The notes: generated from the sequence alone by a model not told the origin. Shown: positions 32,701-47,700, counted from the first letter of the stretch. The stretch is DNA of 58,385 nt from Phoronis australis (GCA_002633005.1 NMRA01000053.1:188001-246385), one strand, 5' to 3'. Program-made: numbers and translations.

Positions 32701-35700
32701 TGAGCTTGTGGACGACGCTGACCTCTTGAGCTCCTGTAGACCCACCTCGTAGTCCGCTGAGCTGGAAAAAAGATTACAATACTGAGATGCGGCTTTCAAA
32801 CACACACACACGCACACACACACACACACTAACACAGGCATAACATTGACAATAACAATAATTACCTTAGTGTTTATATAGCACTAAGCAATTTACAAAC
32901 TGTACACATGTGTACTGAAAGAAGTTTAGGATTCAAGACCAGTATTCACCTTTGTGTCTGCCAAATATAACGAACTGTTAGGCGTATTGGCTTGCTTTTG
33001 CTTACATCACCGCGAGAATCACCTTTTAATTCAAACGGCTGCTAATAATACCCGCACGCAATGGTGTTCTATTCAGACCCCTATTCAATACAACCTTTTG
33101 TTGTTTGCGCTGGGTTCTCGCGGTGACGCAACATAGCACGAAAAGGCAGCTTCACTTATCATTTGACGGGCTTACATTTGCATGGTGGAACTCGCGTTTT
33201 CATGTTTTTACTAAATTTTTGCAGGGACTATCTGGTTAGCCCAATACATTTAAAAATAACAAAATTCCATTGAAGTTAGGCTTTAAGCCGCAGGTCTTGT
33301 ACAAGCACCAATGTCGAATTCGCAATTTTAGGGTTGGCAAAACCCAATAAACTATAATTCTTTTATGGAGTCACTGATAGTTATGATGTTCTTGTTGACG
33401 ATGGTAAGGAATATTAAAAGCAAGTCAGACTTTTAATTCAATTCTAGCCCGCTGAATAACTAACTTAAGGCAAAATACAGTTTTAAATGAAGAAGGGATG
33501 TTTTCACAAAGAACTTAGAAGAAACTCTGCCAATGCAAGAACAGCTTGTCAAGACGTACAATCAAAGCCACAATATCACTGTTACGTACCAACAACTTTG
33601 ACCTACTTTGCTACTAAGCACCCAAGGCTACAGCACTTGTGATCTCACAAATTTATTTTGGATTGTGCCAAGTGGATAAAGTTCACTTCACCGCAGTTCT
33701 TACCTGAGAGCATAGGCGATGATGGAACTCGGCTCCTTGTCATAGATAATGACAGGTAACTTCACAGACGACTTGAGGAGATGATGCTCGTCATTGGGGC
33801 TGTAATGACAGAAAATTCAACAGTGACATCTCAGCAGTCTACTGATGATATCAAATACCCACAATGCAACATTTCAATTACACCCACAATGCAACATTTC
33901 AATTAAACCCACAATGCATTACTTCATTTGTTTTGATGAGCTACAACACCCACTACTTCGAAATGATAGATCTGATCCATAATGGCAACCACCATGGTTG
34001 CTATTGCTGACCCACAATGCGTTATATCAAAATTGAGGATTAAATAACTACCAGTAACAAGCAACAACTTCAACGACAGCGTATCTAGATGTCTAATTTT
34101 GATACAAAGAATCCACAAAACACCACTTCAATGACACCCACAATGCATTATTGAACAGATAAAGCTACATTCAACGCTGTTTAGCTGCCAATGTTGAATT
34201 CTTAACCAATGAAAGCACATTGGGGTTTAAAAACAAGACCGTGCTAATGAGATCCTAAGTCGCTGTCACATATACCAGCAACTTAAGTCACAGGCAATGC
34301 GAACATGCGCCACTTTCGAATCCGCAATTTTAGGGTTGGCCAACAAAATTTTTTTTATTTCAATATTCTTATTGGTAATGAAAAGAGAGTCCTATCAAGG
34401 TAAAGAATGTTATGAGACCAATCATACTAGAGTAAAAGGCATAACTGGATTTTCGTTTTTTAGCCAACTAAACATAGGGTGAAATGCACCTTAGGAACAT
34501 GATTGCACATCAAACAAAATGATGACTTTAGATTACACTTGGCTATATTTTGACCATCCATGATGAAAACAATGCATCAGTACAACTACAAACAAAATAA
34601 GCAATAAGCAAAAACAACTGGTCAGTTACACAAGAATGTCTTGATTATAATTTCAAGATTTCCATTATAACGTTTTGCTCAGTACTTCTAAGCAACAAAG
34701 AAAACGTATACCGTATTTACCATAAGCGCCCAGGGCGCTTAGAAAAATTCACTACAGAAAGGGGGGGTGCTTATTATAGCCCAAAAGTGGTTGAAACCGG
34801 GTCTCCAAAACAGGTGAAATCGTAAGCTAGAATTCATTAAATTTACGCTCTGGGACACATCTGCAACCTGTGACAGAGTTTCTACAAAATTGCAGTGCAT
34901 TGCTATCAAACTTTGTTGTCAAATTAAGAGCATTTTTTCAGAAAATCCCAGTGCGAAAACTCGCCGACTGATGCATCGCTGCCTCGCGATCACCTATAGG
35001 TCAACTTGAATTCTTAAGTAAAAATATAGTTTCGACTCAACAAATTACCTGAAGTCCTCCTTCAGTTTTCAAAATAGCGTCCCTAAGATTTTTAAGTTCC
35101 TGTGGAATCGGATTAATTGCATATTAAGTCCAAATCTACGCTAGATCGTACTCTACAACACGAGAAAAATCTCTGGACAAACACACATGTTGTCACGTGA
35201 TGTTTGTTTTGAAGTTCGTCTGCATGTGTAAGTGAGTGAGTGCATGCCTGTCATTAAAGTTCATTTGCCAGAGTAAACGCGATGTAACGATCTAAATGTG
35301 TATTGTAACTAAAGAAATTAACACCAGCACTAAAGCAGATGGTGTTTTATTTAGCACCTGTTGATCTCATCTGCTAAATAACATTCGAGAATTGTCTCAG
35401 TAAGGCCGATGTCATTGAGTCGCCAGGTGACTGGATGCGTGACAGCCTAACAGTTACTTTTCGAAAGATTCGGGGGCTGTAAGGGTGCGGAGGTGTTCAC
35501 TATCAGTGGGTCATTTTGACTTTAAAAACACCAATTACAACTAATTTAATAATTCCTCCTAAAAAATAACGCAAACGTTTTTTACAGTATTAAAAACTTT
35601 CAGAAAGAAGTATTCATTTCTTGCAGCTGCTATGCTACGCGATTCATGAATAGATAGTTCCCGAAGACTTATCTCCAATGACAGGTACTTGAATGTAGCA

Positions 35701-38700
35701 CGCGCTTCCTGGCCACGTACTTTTAACAAAGGTCAAGTTTTTATTAGTCTTCGATTCGTGGTTTTCATGTGTACAGAGAAATTTGGATTCCTATTGAGGG
35801 AGAAGATCTGTGCGGGAAAGGTACAATACAATCCCTTTGACAAGTACGCTGCATCTGTTCTGAAAAGCCAGACCATAATAGGACACGTCCCTCACAAGAT
35901 CAGCAAAACTTTTGCATTCTTTTTGAAGCACCGCGGAAGTTTGAAGAGTATAGTCACAACTAAATACTGACACAGTGGTGAGCCTCGTGGTCTAAATCTA
36001 AAAATTCCGCGCACAATGATTTTTTCAGGACTGTCGGATCTTATTGTAAGGCAAGGCATTTTTTGCATGCACACAGTGTTCATGGACTGGGCGCTTACTT
36101 TAGCAAAGTCTGAAAATGCGTGGGGGGCACTTATAGGGACATGGGCGCTTATCAGGGCGAATACAGTATTTATTACTTTGGGCACTCACTAAATACATGA
36201 CACATCTTCTGTAATGTTACGTTGGAAAATCGGACTACGTACAAAGGCATGACCAGCGGATTGTTGCCGGACACTGACAAGAGATTGGATAAGACCGACT
36301 TGAAGCCTCGTTTTTCCACTTTGCCCGAATCTTGAAATGTTGACATGTCATCCCCGTTGGCTGAAACACAAAAATTGACACGCACAGATTACGGTAAAAT
36401 TTCTTCAGTTTGGGACAAAAAATAATTGCTTAAAATTTTCATATTTCTATTTTTCATAGCCATGTCACATTGTTACAAATTGTCAAAAATTTATCAAATG
36501 TCATTTGATAATAGCTACACCACACAAACAGAATTAATTTTCATGAGAAGTTATTTTTGCTGAAAATTTTGACAAAGTGAAATTTCAACAAGCAATATAT
36601 TATGCAAAACTATATTAACAGTTTCAACCAGAATAATATTCAACTATAGACAGATGGAGCCACCTATTCCGAAAGACTAAAGCTTCAGTCATTTTAACCC
36701 AGACTGCATGGACTTCACTCTCATTGTTTTATTAAGTCATGCTTTGAATTTCAACATTTCAATTAGAAACAAGGAAGATTTCTTCTACAAAACACTTTTT
36801 ACTATCCTGTTTCCAGACAGTAGCTTTTCTAAGCACCGTTATACTAAACTTCTCATAAAATTTGGAAATTGATGTTTTACTTGCAAGGATCATACGTCTT
36901 CAGTATACAACCAGGTTAACTTAGTTAAAACGTGAAAAAGATATGTAATGCGAAATTGTATAGATCAAGAAAGGAACAAATAAAGTTTCCAATCCTAAGT
37001 AACAATATGAAACAGATTTAAAAAATAACACAAACAAGGAAAAGGGACAATCCAGCATCTATTTACATTTTTTAGGTTTTATGTTTTTCCTTACTTTGAC
37101 ATGAAATCTCAAGTTTACATAAAATACGCTTTGCCACTTGAAGAGATAAATAAACATCTGCGCTCACCTTGTTTTTTGCTATTCTCACCAGATGGCACCT
37201 GTTTTGGTGGGCTGACAACAACTGACTTGGTGATTGACTTGTCACTAACAGAGGACTCTGTAGTCTCTGTGAATCCACCACTGCTACGATTGTCTGAGGA
37301 TGTGTTAGTGGGCATCTCTGCAGCTACAAAATATAAAGTCAAGTTTCAAATGCATAACTTCAGCTTGTTGCTTAAAAACCAACAAAAGCACTTTTATATT
37401 TTAAACATTTTCAAATGCCAAATTTGCATGTAAATTATTTTAGAATACAACATTTCTTGCTATTGACTAGGTGAATGTAATATACGGTAATTCTTATGCA
37501 GTTATATCTGATGCTGGCATATATAAATATCTAAAGTTTTGTAATAAAAGTAATAATATTCTTTACTGCATTGTATTTCACAGTTTAAGCATCTGTTTTA
37601 ATTTACAACAAAAAGCAAAAAAAAAAAAATCAATTTCCACACCACTGCGAAGTCAATAGTCAGTTACAGGGCTCCCCAGAATTTGAGAACCAGTTTCTTC
37701 TTCTGGATATTAGACATCAAACTGGTTCTCAAAATCCAAGTGCCAAGAGCCCTAAGTTCTGTACTTGATAGTAGTAACAACAACCAGTAGCAGTACTCAC
37801 TCTCTCTGTGTTTACACATGATGAATGTGTCTTCATCCACACTTCCTTTAGTCGGCCACATACCCACGTTCAGCCCCGGACTGATGCTGTAGTCACAGTT
37901 AGCGTCCTCTGTTGTCGACTCTGAGACACTGCGCTCTGACTCAACCACAGACACGTCAAGGCAATCTGCAACAATGGCAAACCTCACAGACCAGTCACAA
38001 ACACATTCTGATTTAAGACTTACTACCTAATACTTGTGCCAAACATAGGTCCACTACCTTTTGATGCATAAAAAATTGAAGAGACACCCAACATTAATTG
38101 ATATCTAATGTTCATTTCTAAGCTTGAATTTCTTTGCATTTCTAGTATTGGATATAAAGCATAAATTATAGTTTTAACCTTAAAAGGATACCAAACCTGG
38201 TTTTGACCAATTAACGGATATTAACAATGACTTTCCCATCCAGCACTCTAAAACAAAATTAAGCTCTTAAAAGTTTAGAGAATATTTTGAAAGCTAGTAA
38301 TACAAAGTCTGCTAAACGGGCAATTGTTGACGCACATTTCAGACAAGTTACAAGACAGCTCTAGGAAAAGATCACCAGCTAAGAACAATCCATTCTATGA
38401 CACAGCGACCATCTCTTTTTAGTTGAATCCTGCTTTTATCAATCAAGTGAGACACCAACGGTGCATTTATTTAGCAGGAAGCGTAACAAGGATCAGTAGA
38501 AATCACCAAAAACGAGTTACGTATCGTATTGTGACTACTTGCTTTTAGCCTGAATTATGGTGGCCAACAACTGTTTATCAAGCTTGATGATTTGAGTGAC
38601 GAAAATGATATAGTTTTAACATCATCAAATTAGTTTCTAAAACGAAAAATACATAATAAAAAAAATAGTTGTATTGAGAAGCAAAATATAGTATGTGCAC

Positions 38701-41700
38701 AATGAACCACATTAAAACATAAAACAAAATGCTCGACAAATATAACAGCAATAGCAATAGCATTAGCAAGTTCTCTTACATCTAAAGCTCATAACTGACG
38801 TCATCCCTGTCTACTTTTGCGATAAATGCAACAAAATCAACTGACCAAACCAGTGAACTGTTACTGAACAACAAATACATTAGGTAGGCATAAAAAAAAC
38901 TTTCCGTTTAACATTACTGAAACATCACCTCTAGTTAAAGTACCACTCAACACTATTTACAAATTGCCACCAAAGATGGTACTGTTCACCTACTTTGAAG
39001 ACTTTCCTCCATAGCGTCAGCGATCTCAGCCTCCAAACCACGTATTTCCGGTTGTTTNTGGTTCTGGTTGTGGTTCTGGTTCTATGTCTGAAATTCAGTG
39101 AAACTAGTTGCAGTTCCAAGACCAATGATATTTTGATACACAAAGTACGGTAGACGATTTTGACTCCCGTTTGTTTACTTCCTATAGTATTTTCAGTGCA
39201 TGCTGGGATGTGTGCACAACTGTAGCGACTTCGTGGCAGCTTGGAATTTTTACCAGGTCGCCAAACAAAATCTAAGGTCGCACTGGCCAACTGCAGGTCA
39301 CCAAATCGAGCCCTGTCCTAAATTAGTGATCCGCTGAATAATTTCAGAATTAAGTAAATAATTGCTTTTCTTAAATGCAGCAGGTATTCAAATGTTCATT
39401 AGTTTCATGCCCAGACCACTTGAAACATGGAGGGCTTGGAGCACAACTCAGAGTAAAACCAACTTAATGAGACGGAATACATCTGAATAAGCACTTTATC
39501 ATTTTGCTCCACGTTACCGTAGCATACCTTGTACTGTGCCCGACTCAAGAATGTTTTCCATGCTACTGACAGATGGCGTCTTACTCACTCCTCCCATTCT
39601 CTGCAGGAGGTCACCAGTCACCTGCGGTGAGTTGCTGCTGCTTGCGTTATTCCGTGAGTTCTTGGCTTCTTTCTCAAGTTTGTTCTTCAGCTGTTGCAAT
39701 TCCGATAATCTAAAACCACAACATTCCACCCAAATGCGCTTAATTAACAATATCCCTGGCATTCATAACAATTTACTATATATGGAGCGTTTTACAGTAA
39801 TCATGAGGGAGTGTATGTTGATGCAAGATATGACCACAGAAGACAGTATCATATCAGCACCTCACAGTCTTCAAGACTTCTCAAAGAGTCATATACAAGA
39901 AGTTGGCATAATCAAGACACAATTTGTCCAGAGCAATATCTTGCCAGTTTTGGGCGTTCAGCAGACGGGCTTACTCTTAGCATTTCAGTAATTGTAACGC
40001 TTGAGAATGCTTTTGAGATAGTTTTTGTTTTATTATACATTAACACAGTATATGTAGCATTGCTGTGGATTGCTTTAATCATCACCATGATCCTCGAAGA
40101 ACTTTCACTCTTCAACTACATCTCAAAACAGCAACAGTCACCTTAGATACAAGACTCTGATGATGAAGCAAGACAAGGCAATACCAAGATTGTATTCATG
40201 AATTAAAATGAAACGGTGCACTTAATATTTAAGTCTTTGCATTGCTTTATAATTCTGATTGACATACTTTTGATTCCATAAGATGACGGCATCGGCAATA
40301 ATCTTCTTGAGACTAGCGATTATATCCACGCATTCGTAGTATTCTGGAAGGAAAAGATGTTACAATCACGCATAACAATTAGATGTGGTCCCTATTTGTC
40401 TCCAGTGGCCATCTTGATTCAAAGCTTTTCACACAGACACAGTAATCTGTCAGGACAATTCAACCCGTTTCCTGAGGTCCTTGAACATCATAAACAGTCC
40501 TGGCATTCTCTAGTACAGCAAAGCCGTTTGACTTTAAACAGTTGAACTCTTCCACAGGCTGTTCAAGAGAATTGTGGAAAACAACAAGAACTTTAGAAGG
40601 GTGGAAATCACTACAGTTTTAGAATACTGCAGCACTTCTTAATTATACTGACTACAAGCGTGCTTGTACATGGTTATTCACTGTGAGAAGCAACGCCCTC
40701 TGTCTTCATGTTTCTGAGTCTACATTAATCAAATGTTTTCACAACATTGAAAGCCTCGGTATCACAACGAATGCAAAGAGCAGGTGATTTGGACTTCTCC
40801 AACAGTTAAGAACTAGCAAAAACATTAACCTTACCCTCTTCAACCAACAAGTTTTTGTCTGTGTTTTCTGAGACAGGTGTCGTCAGCTTCATGTTCAGTG
40901 TTTCGATTTGGTCTCGGAATGCGGCTCGCTCCACCTGAAAGATACAGTGAACTACAGTCAAAATTCCATTCGTGATGCCATGAACAGAACTCAAAACTTT
41001 ATAATATTTTCTTTGAAGGAATTATCAATTTTATCTTAAAGTCAGTAGAGCATTAGCGAGAGACATAGCTGAGAGTTTATGTAATGTAAAAATATAATAA
41101 AACCTAACTTTGAGTATTCTCTTTTTCAAAGTTTGTGACAATATTGCAGGTAAGAAAAACTCAAACCACAAGGATTATACTAAAATTCACTGCAATCCTC
41201 CTGTTTGTATATTTTATAAAGTTTTACCCAGTCATTTTCATTGGTTATGGCTTTCAACATGTTTTGAATTAATTTTGAATAACTGAGAGTGAAATGTTGA
41301 ATACAATTAAAATAGTATAGTAACTTAGCACTTGACGAAGTGCTGAGATACAAAATATAACCTGAATTACCCCATGCTATGTTTGAAATATATCAAACTG
41401 TTACAAGTCAAACATTCGTCACATGGATAATTCTCTAAAGTATGCAGACAAAGTTTTACATCAAAAATCTTCCAGTTTGTGCATACAGCACTTAGATTAA
41501 AAGAGTTCCACCTCAAATAAAATCTATCGAAACACTGACATTGGAACTTTGCATGCTCTACTACTGTATTTTTCCATGTAATTCAGGAAACCTATGTGAC
41601 CTTTTGACCCGTGTGACCTTTTGACATATGTGACCTTTTGACCTACCTTCTGCATGTCCACATATTCAGCAGCCAGCTTGTTGACCGGACTTTCAGGTTG

Positions 41701-44700
41701 CACCTCACCCTGTATCCTGATCAAGTACTCCAGGATATGGCTGTACACACCGTAGCCTCTGGAAAAAGCAAACAGCAAAATTAGTCATGTCCACACTACA
41801 AATGAGTCTGGAACAACTTGTCCTAGAACAACTTGCCCCCAGTCAGCCAGAGTCCACATGACACACTCAATACCTTATGACAAATATGAAGCAAACAGGA
41901 TTAGATACCTATATAAGTATGAAGCTGGCGTGCAGCTGGTAATTGCCTCCACTTTGTCTATAGGTGTGCCTCCACACTACTATCCCTGGGGCAGGTTACC
42001 CTTGGCTAGAACAAGTTACTCTACCTCAATAAGTTTAGACCAAGTTGTCACACTTGTGTCAAGATCTCCCAGCACAAGTAACGCCCACATTACAGCGTTT
42101 TCCAGTTGCTCCCAACTTGTTCAGTTCTATACCCCAACAACAAGTTGAGAAGATGACCCCTGTAGCCAATATCTTACACAACTGATTAACTCCATTCTGG
42201 AATTTATGGTTGGAGGGCCAGCTCTCTTTTGTTCGATAATTGCTCTAATCTCCAATAAAATAGTATCTAGCCTGACTAGACTGTGCTGTTAAAAATAAAA
42301 GTTACATTATAACATATTTGAACATAAACCAAAAGCATTTCTGAAACCCTCGTCAAATGGTGATCATGTTTAGTTTTTGAATCGCCCAACTACAACCGAA
42401 GTTATGACAATCTATTGTTTCCGAACGTACCAACTGACCTATCCAAAGCTCTGACCCCTTGCGAAAAGTCACGTGACACCTGACAAACAAACAGGATGTC
42501 AGAGGCAAATACACTGTTGCTAAACGACGTTCCTGGTGGAATCGATAAGTGTTTTTTGCACTATCCGAAAACACTTCGACAAAGACAACAGGTGATGCTT
42601 TCAGCAAAGAATCCTACGTTTATGATGCGAGAATTTGCAAAGGTGACGATGAAAAAATATTTAATTAGTGTTCCAGGAAAAGTATTTCGGAGACTCCGAA
42701 AATCCGAAGAACCCCCCTTCATCTGACAAATGACAAGGCCACTGAAGGCAGATGCGATATGTTCATGTAAAGCTGGGTATGTACCTTAAAGTCGAATTAT
42801 CTGTACTTATTGGAGTTGGCCAACCCTAAAATAATCAATTTGAAAATGGCACATGTACACATTGTCTGTGATTTGAGTTGGTAATGAAAATAGAATCCCA
42901 TCACAAACTATTCAAAACCAATTGAAAAGAAACACCTTTTTAAAGTGAAAATCTAGTGCCCTTAACAAACAACATGAAACTTAATTGACATTAGTGCACT
43001 GATTTGTTACTTAGCAACAAGACTCAAAATCTGACACTTACGTGATGGACAGATCTCGGCACTCTTCAATAACCTTCTGCCGCTGGTTGTTCAGACTACA
43101 CACACTGACAACAGGTGGTGGGAACACAACCTCTCGCAGTGTGATCTTACTGTATCTGGAAAAAAATAACAAAAACTAAACTAACATGTGTCTGGATATC
43201 TGTTTCGGCTCCTTGCATGCCCATTTCCAAGAAAACAACAATAAAAAGGTGACAACACACTCCAAATTTAAATGTTGAGAGTAAATTGTATTGATGGTTA
43301 TCCTGAATGAGGCGAAACTGAGTTAACAAACCTACCAAAACACCATGACAGACCTCATCGAATATTACTCATAGTGCATTACACCATGTGGTAAAGCTAA
43401 CTGTTTTTACGTCTCATTCTGAAGTGACGAATAAGTTCAATTCAGGCTGTGTACAGATTGTTATTACAATTTATATCTTGCTGGAATTAATGAACAATGT
43501 ACTTGTCAGTATATTAAATAAACAACACTATAACAGCAAGGAAGAATTTTGGAATTTCCAACTCGGTATCAATGCAACCCATGACACGACACAGACATCG
43601 TCTGCTACCCCATGTTCAGTAACTTTTACATTACTATAAGCAAAATCTCTCAAAGGCTACAGTACATATGTTTGTCCACTGTCCCAAACTTTGCACAGTG
43701 TGAAAAGATGTTGAACGACGGCCAGATTAACTCCTTGTACACCTCGAGTGACCAAGTTCTTACAAATTAGAATACCAGGGTGCCTTTAGTAGATGCAAGA
43801 ATACTTCACAAAAAGGAAGATCACGCAACACAACAAAAAGTGTATTTCATGAGTATACTCAGCTTACTAGTGTACCCTAGCAAACTGGCGGCCACTGAAG
43901 TGATTGGTCGGCGAGGTTGGAATGTTGAATTATGAGATACATGTCATTGTTTCCGTTCCATAAGCGAACATTTCTCGCCACAAGTGTTTCCAAGTGCCTT
44001 GGGTCTATGGAACACAACCCAGTGCCCTGGGTCAATGGGACACAGGCCAGTGCCCTGGGTCTATGGGACACATCCCAGCTGTTTCCGTAGTGCTGGGCCC
44101 CATTTTATCAAACACTGGATGCCCAGTCAAAACTAAGACAGCAGTATCTCACTCAGATTTTACAGGCACACAATGCATTATGAGGATGGTCATTAAGAGA
44201 GAATATGGACAAAAGTCAAGTCTACTTCTGTCACAGAAATGTTTAATTCTGGCAAAAATTCACAGCATCCCTGCACCATTAACATGTGTATGACTGCCTC
44301 AGCAACAAGCAGGTATCCAATCCTTGATAAAACGGGCCCCAACCATTCAGTACAAGAGGATTCTTTACACTTGTCACCCCCCCCCAAAGCTCATACTCAC
44401 TTGAAGGCTGCCACAGTGTTCTTGAAACCAAAATACTGGTAGTGGTCATGATGGATAGAATCGACGCACGGGTTAGCACTGGCTCGTCGACCGTACATGT
44501 TGCCATGGAAACGAAGTTCAAGGTATTTGGCGAAGGAGATGGACCATGTGTCCTGAGACATAGGAACCACTGGCGTCACCTGAAGGAAAAAGTACAAATG
44601 ATGCAATATATGTTGGAACATTTCATGTGGCACTGCGTTTACCGTCAGTATGTGGTCTTATGACACCAATAATATACATGTACAGTGATAATTATTCCTG

Positions 44701-47700
44701 TTTGTTGTTTTCTACTTTTTGGGGCTTGTATTACAACCGTGGGAATTGTTGCCTAGTAGTTATATCTTTGCAGTTTTACAAATAGGAGTGGATAGTGTGG
44801 AAGTCGTATGGATGCAGATTAAGTTCAGAGCAAATGACATGACATGCAGGACATGTTTCAGGGGCAGATCCAGGATTTTGAGTTGGGGGGCAGGGCAGAG
44901 TATTAGCCAGGATTTTGCCTGTCAGAAATTTGCACCCCGAACTGCCAAATGGAATCTGGGAAAATTTTAGGGGGGCCATGGCCTCCTTGCCACCCCCCCT
45001 AAATCCGCCACTGTGTCAATCCCATCCCAAAGAAGGAAGTCGCAAAAGTATTAAAGAAAATAATAACATACAAGGGAACTAACTCACACAGAGGAACAGC
45101 ATGTAAATGACNGTTCTTGAAACCAAAATACTGGTAGTGGTCATGATGGATAGAATCGACGCAAGGGTTAGCACTAGCTCGTCGACCGTACATATTTCCA
45201 TGGAAACGAAGTTCAAGGTATTTGGCAAAGGAGATGGACCACGTGTCCTGAGACATAGGCACCACCGGCGTCACCTGAAGGAAAAAGTACGTGACAAATG
45301 ATGCAATATATGTTGGAACATTTCATGAGCGTTTGTCGTCATTATGTGGTCTTATGACACCAATAATACACATGTACGGTGATAATTATTCCAGTTTGTT
45401 GTTGTCTACTTTTTGGGGCTTGTATTACAACCGTGGGAATTGTTACCTAGCAGTTATATCTTTACAATTTTACAAACAGGAGTGGATAGTGTTGAAGTCG
45501 TATGGATGCAGATTAAGTTCAGAGCAAATGACGTGACATGTAGGACATGTTTCAGGGGCAGATCCAGGATTTTGAGTTGGGGGGGCAGGGCAGAGTACTA
45601 GCCAGGATTTTGCCTGTCAGAAATTTGCACCCCGAACTGCCAAATGGAATCTGGGAAAATTTTAGGGGGCCTCCTTGCCCCCCCCCTTAAATCCGCCACT
45701 GTGTCAATCCCATCCCAAAGAAGGAAGTCGCAAAAGTATTAAAGAAAATAATAACATACAAGGGAACTAACTCACACAGAGGAACAGCATGCAAATGACA
45801 ATAGATGGCGCCAATGCCAAAGCAAATTGCAAGTAAACTGTAAGACTCGGAATAAAGCAGATAAGATAGGATAGGAATGACTGCGTTGTGATAATTAGCG
45901 GCTGTTGTTATATCCCCTTGACCCACCTGTTTACACTTCTTACACCAACTCCACATGTAGATGCGCCTCTCACTCACATGCACCCCACTCTTCACCTTCT
46001 TCAACATAATGTGGATACAGCTCGTGTCATGCACGAACCGACGGATATGATCCAACATGGGTTTATTGCACGTCTCACTAGGACAGTTGTATGACTCCCT
46101 GGTGACAAAACGCAGACAGCATTAACAAAGTTCAAATCCTAAATTGACAACAAAAACTTTCAGAATACCAACTGGACAATTCATATTGTTTCTAGTCTAA
46201 ATACTAACAGGAATGTACTAATTTTCGTAAGATATTTAGACTTATTATTTCCCAAGATGAGAACTCAATTTTTATTCCAAAAAATAAAACGGAAATTTCC
46301 AATTTTAAAATGGCTACAGAATAACTGCAAGAGTGCAACCACAATTTTATAGATTTTATAAACAGGCATTAGTAAACAGTAATCCACATATATATCATTC
46401 ATGGCAAAATATTTGAACTATAAGCAACAAAATGCTAATGTCACAATCAGCTGACAGCTATCGTTACCTGAAACAGTATCTTTCCAAGAAGCCTCCGAGT
46501 GTGATGTCATTCCTACCGTAATAGTCCATGGCAACAACCCTGCAAGAAGAGAAAAACTGTAAAATACAATCACAGTATTTCCAAGAAGTGAACAAAATTC
46601 AGAACAAATAAGCTGAACACTGGCTATTTCATGACTCTAGGAAGTCTAATTTTAAGTTGATTACTTCCATTCATTGTGATTTTTTAAATGGCTACCAGAG
46701 CTCCCACTGTGGATTAGATCTGTACCAAACTGTGAGCCAGAAATCGAAACAACTGGACTAAGAACAGGGCCTTTATTGTTGTATCAAGTGAAAAAAAGAA
46801 GCCAAAAAGTCTGTCCACAGGAAATACGACAACTACCAATTAGTGGTACTCACCAGGGACTAACACAGGGGTATGGTGCATTAGGCGAAGTATGACAGTA
46901 ACTGCTGAAGAGTACAGACAGCTGTTGATGAACCTCAGGGTTCAAGCAGTCAATCTTCCTCTCCCACTCGAGACCTGTGGAAAGTACCGGCGCTACCTCC
47001 TCAGATTTCGTCTCTGCAAAGCTGGTTTGCCTGCGCGCAGCCTGTCGTTTCTCGCGCACCTCAATGGCACTGAGCTGACGTATGGTTCCTCCACGTGCAC
47101 GGAAGTCAGCTAGTAGTGCCTGTGAAGAACAGGTGGTTGTGAAGAGCAGAACAGATATCTAACATGAATTTGGCTGCAGTAGTCATTTGCATGATGGAAA
47201 CTGCTGAGTTGTGGTTTCAGATGGTAATAAGATGCACAAAAATCTTAGTTGGTTCTGACCTCTGTTTGGAAACCTGAATACCACTGTATTGATAAAAATA
47301 TGACTACACGTCATATTAGGTTATGTAAGACCCAAGGCCTAATGCCCACATTTGGCTACCTCCAGAAAATACATACTCTGAGTCTATAGTTTTGTACTAG
47401 GTATCTGGCTGAATACACAAACAAACTCAATAAAGTACCACATAACCTGTGATAATTTTCATAGTCACAAAATTAATACAATGTTAATTTGTTCAAGCAT
47501 TGGTTTTCCAGCTGCATATTAATAATACTTGTATTACTACAGTACATAAATGCTATTATTACTTCAGAAACTAAATCACAAATTAATACTCCATGCTTGC
47601 ATTGGGCAGAACCTTCAAGGTTACCCTCCCCCCAAATGCATTTAACGCCCAAATGCATTTTCATAAAAATGAAGTTGATGATTGACAGGTGACCATTAAT

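Larger units (their letters stand above)
33800..36242. other. PIKFYVE intron holding tandem repeats and a TIR element
   Basis: Contains a 25-bp tandem repeat (33858-33927), further single copies of ACCCACAATGC near 34012 and 34137, a dispersed-repeat copy at about 34270-34410, and the 1.46-kb TIR element at 34709-36168. Confidence 0.7.
36361..37800. other. PIKFYVE introns around exon 37168-37323
   Basis: Intron 36361-37167 shows nothing but AT-rich DNA. Intron 37324-37800 contains a poly(A) run near 37617-37629 and the hairpin element 37668-37753. Confidence 0.6.
39710..41646. other. PIKFYVE linker introns
   Basis: Introns 39710-40267, 40344-40834 and 40935-41646. The only feature seen is the AGGTCA-type array at 41594-41646. 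Confidence 0.6.
45113..45799. repeat. Tandem duplication, copy B
   Basis: Second copy, with small indels relative to copy A (for example GTACGTGACAAATG against GTACAAATG). Continues into unique intron sequence after 45799. Confidence 0.92.

Noticed and set aside
42496-42726. 76-codon frame with a fair start context in a PIKFYVE intron
   Set aside because: No similarity to a known family and no evidence for further exons; not enough to call a gene.
43993-44085. Repeats considered as a CRISPR array
   Set aside because: Units are contiguous without unique spacers and the DNA is clearly animal; it is a minisatellite.
45113-45274. Mutually exclusive alternative exon
   Set aside because: Identical protein, no donor, joined by an N; an assembly duplicate explains it better.
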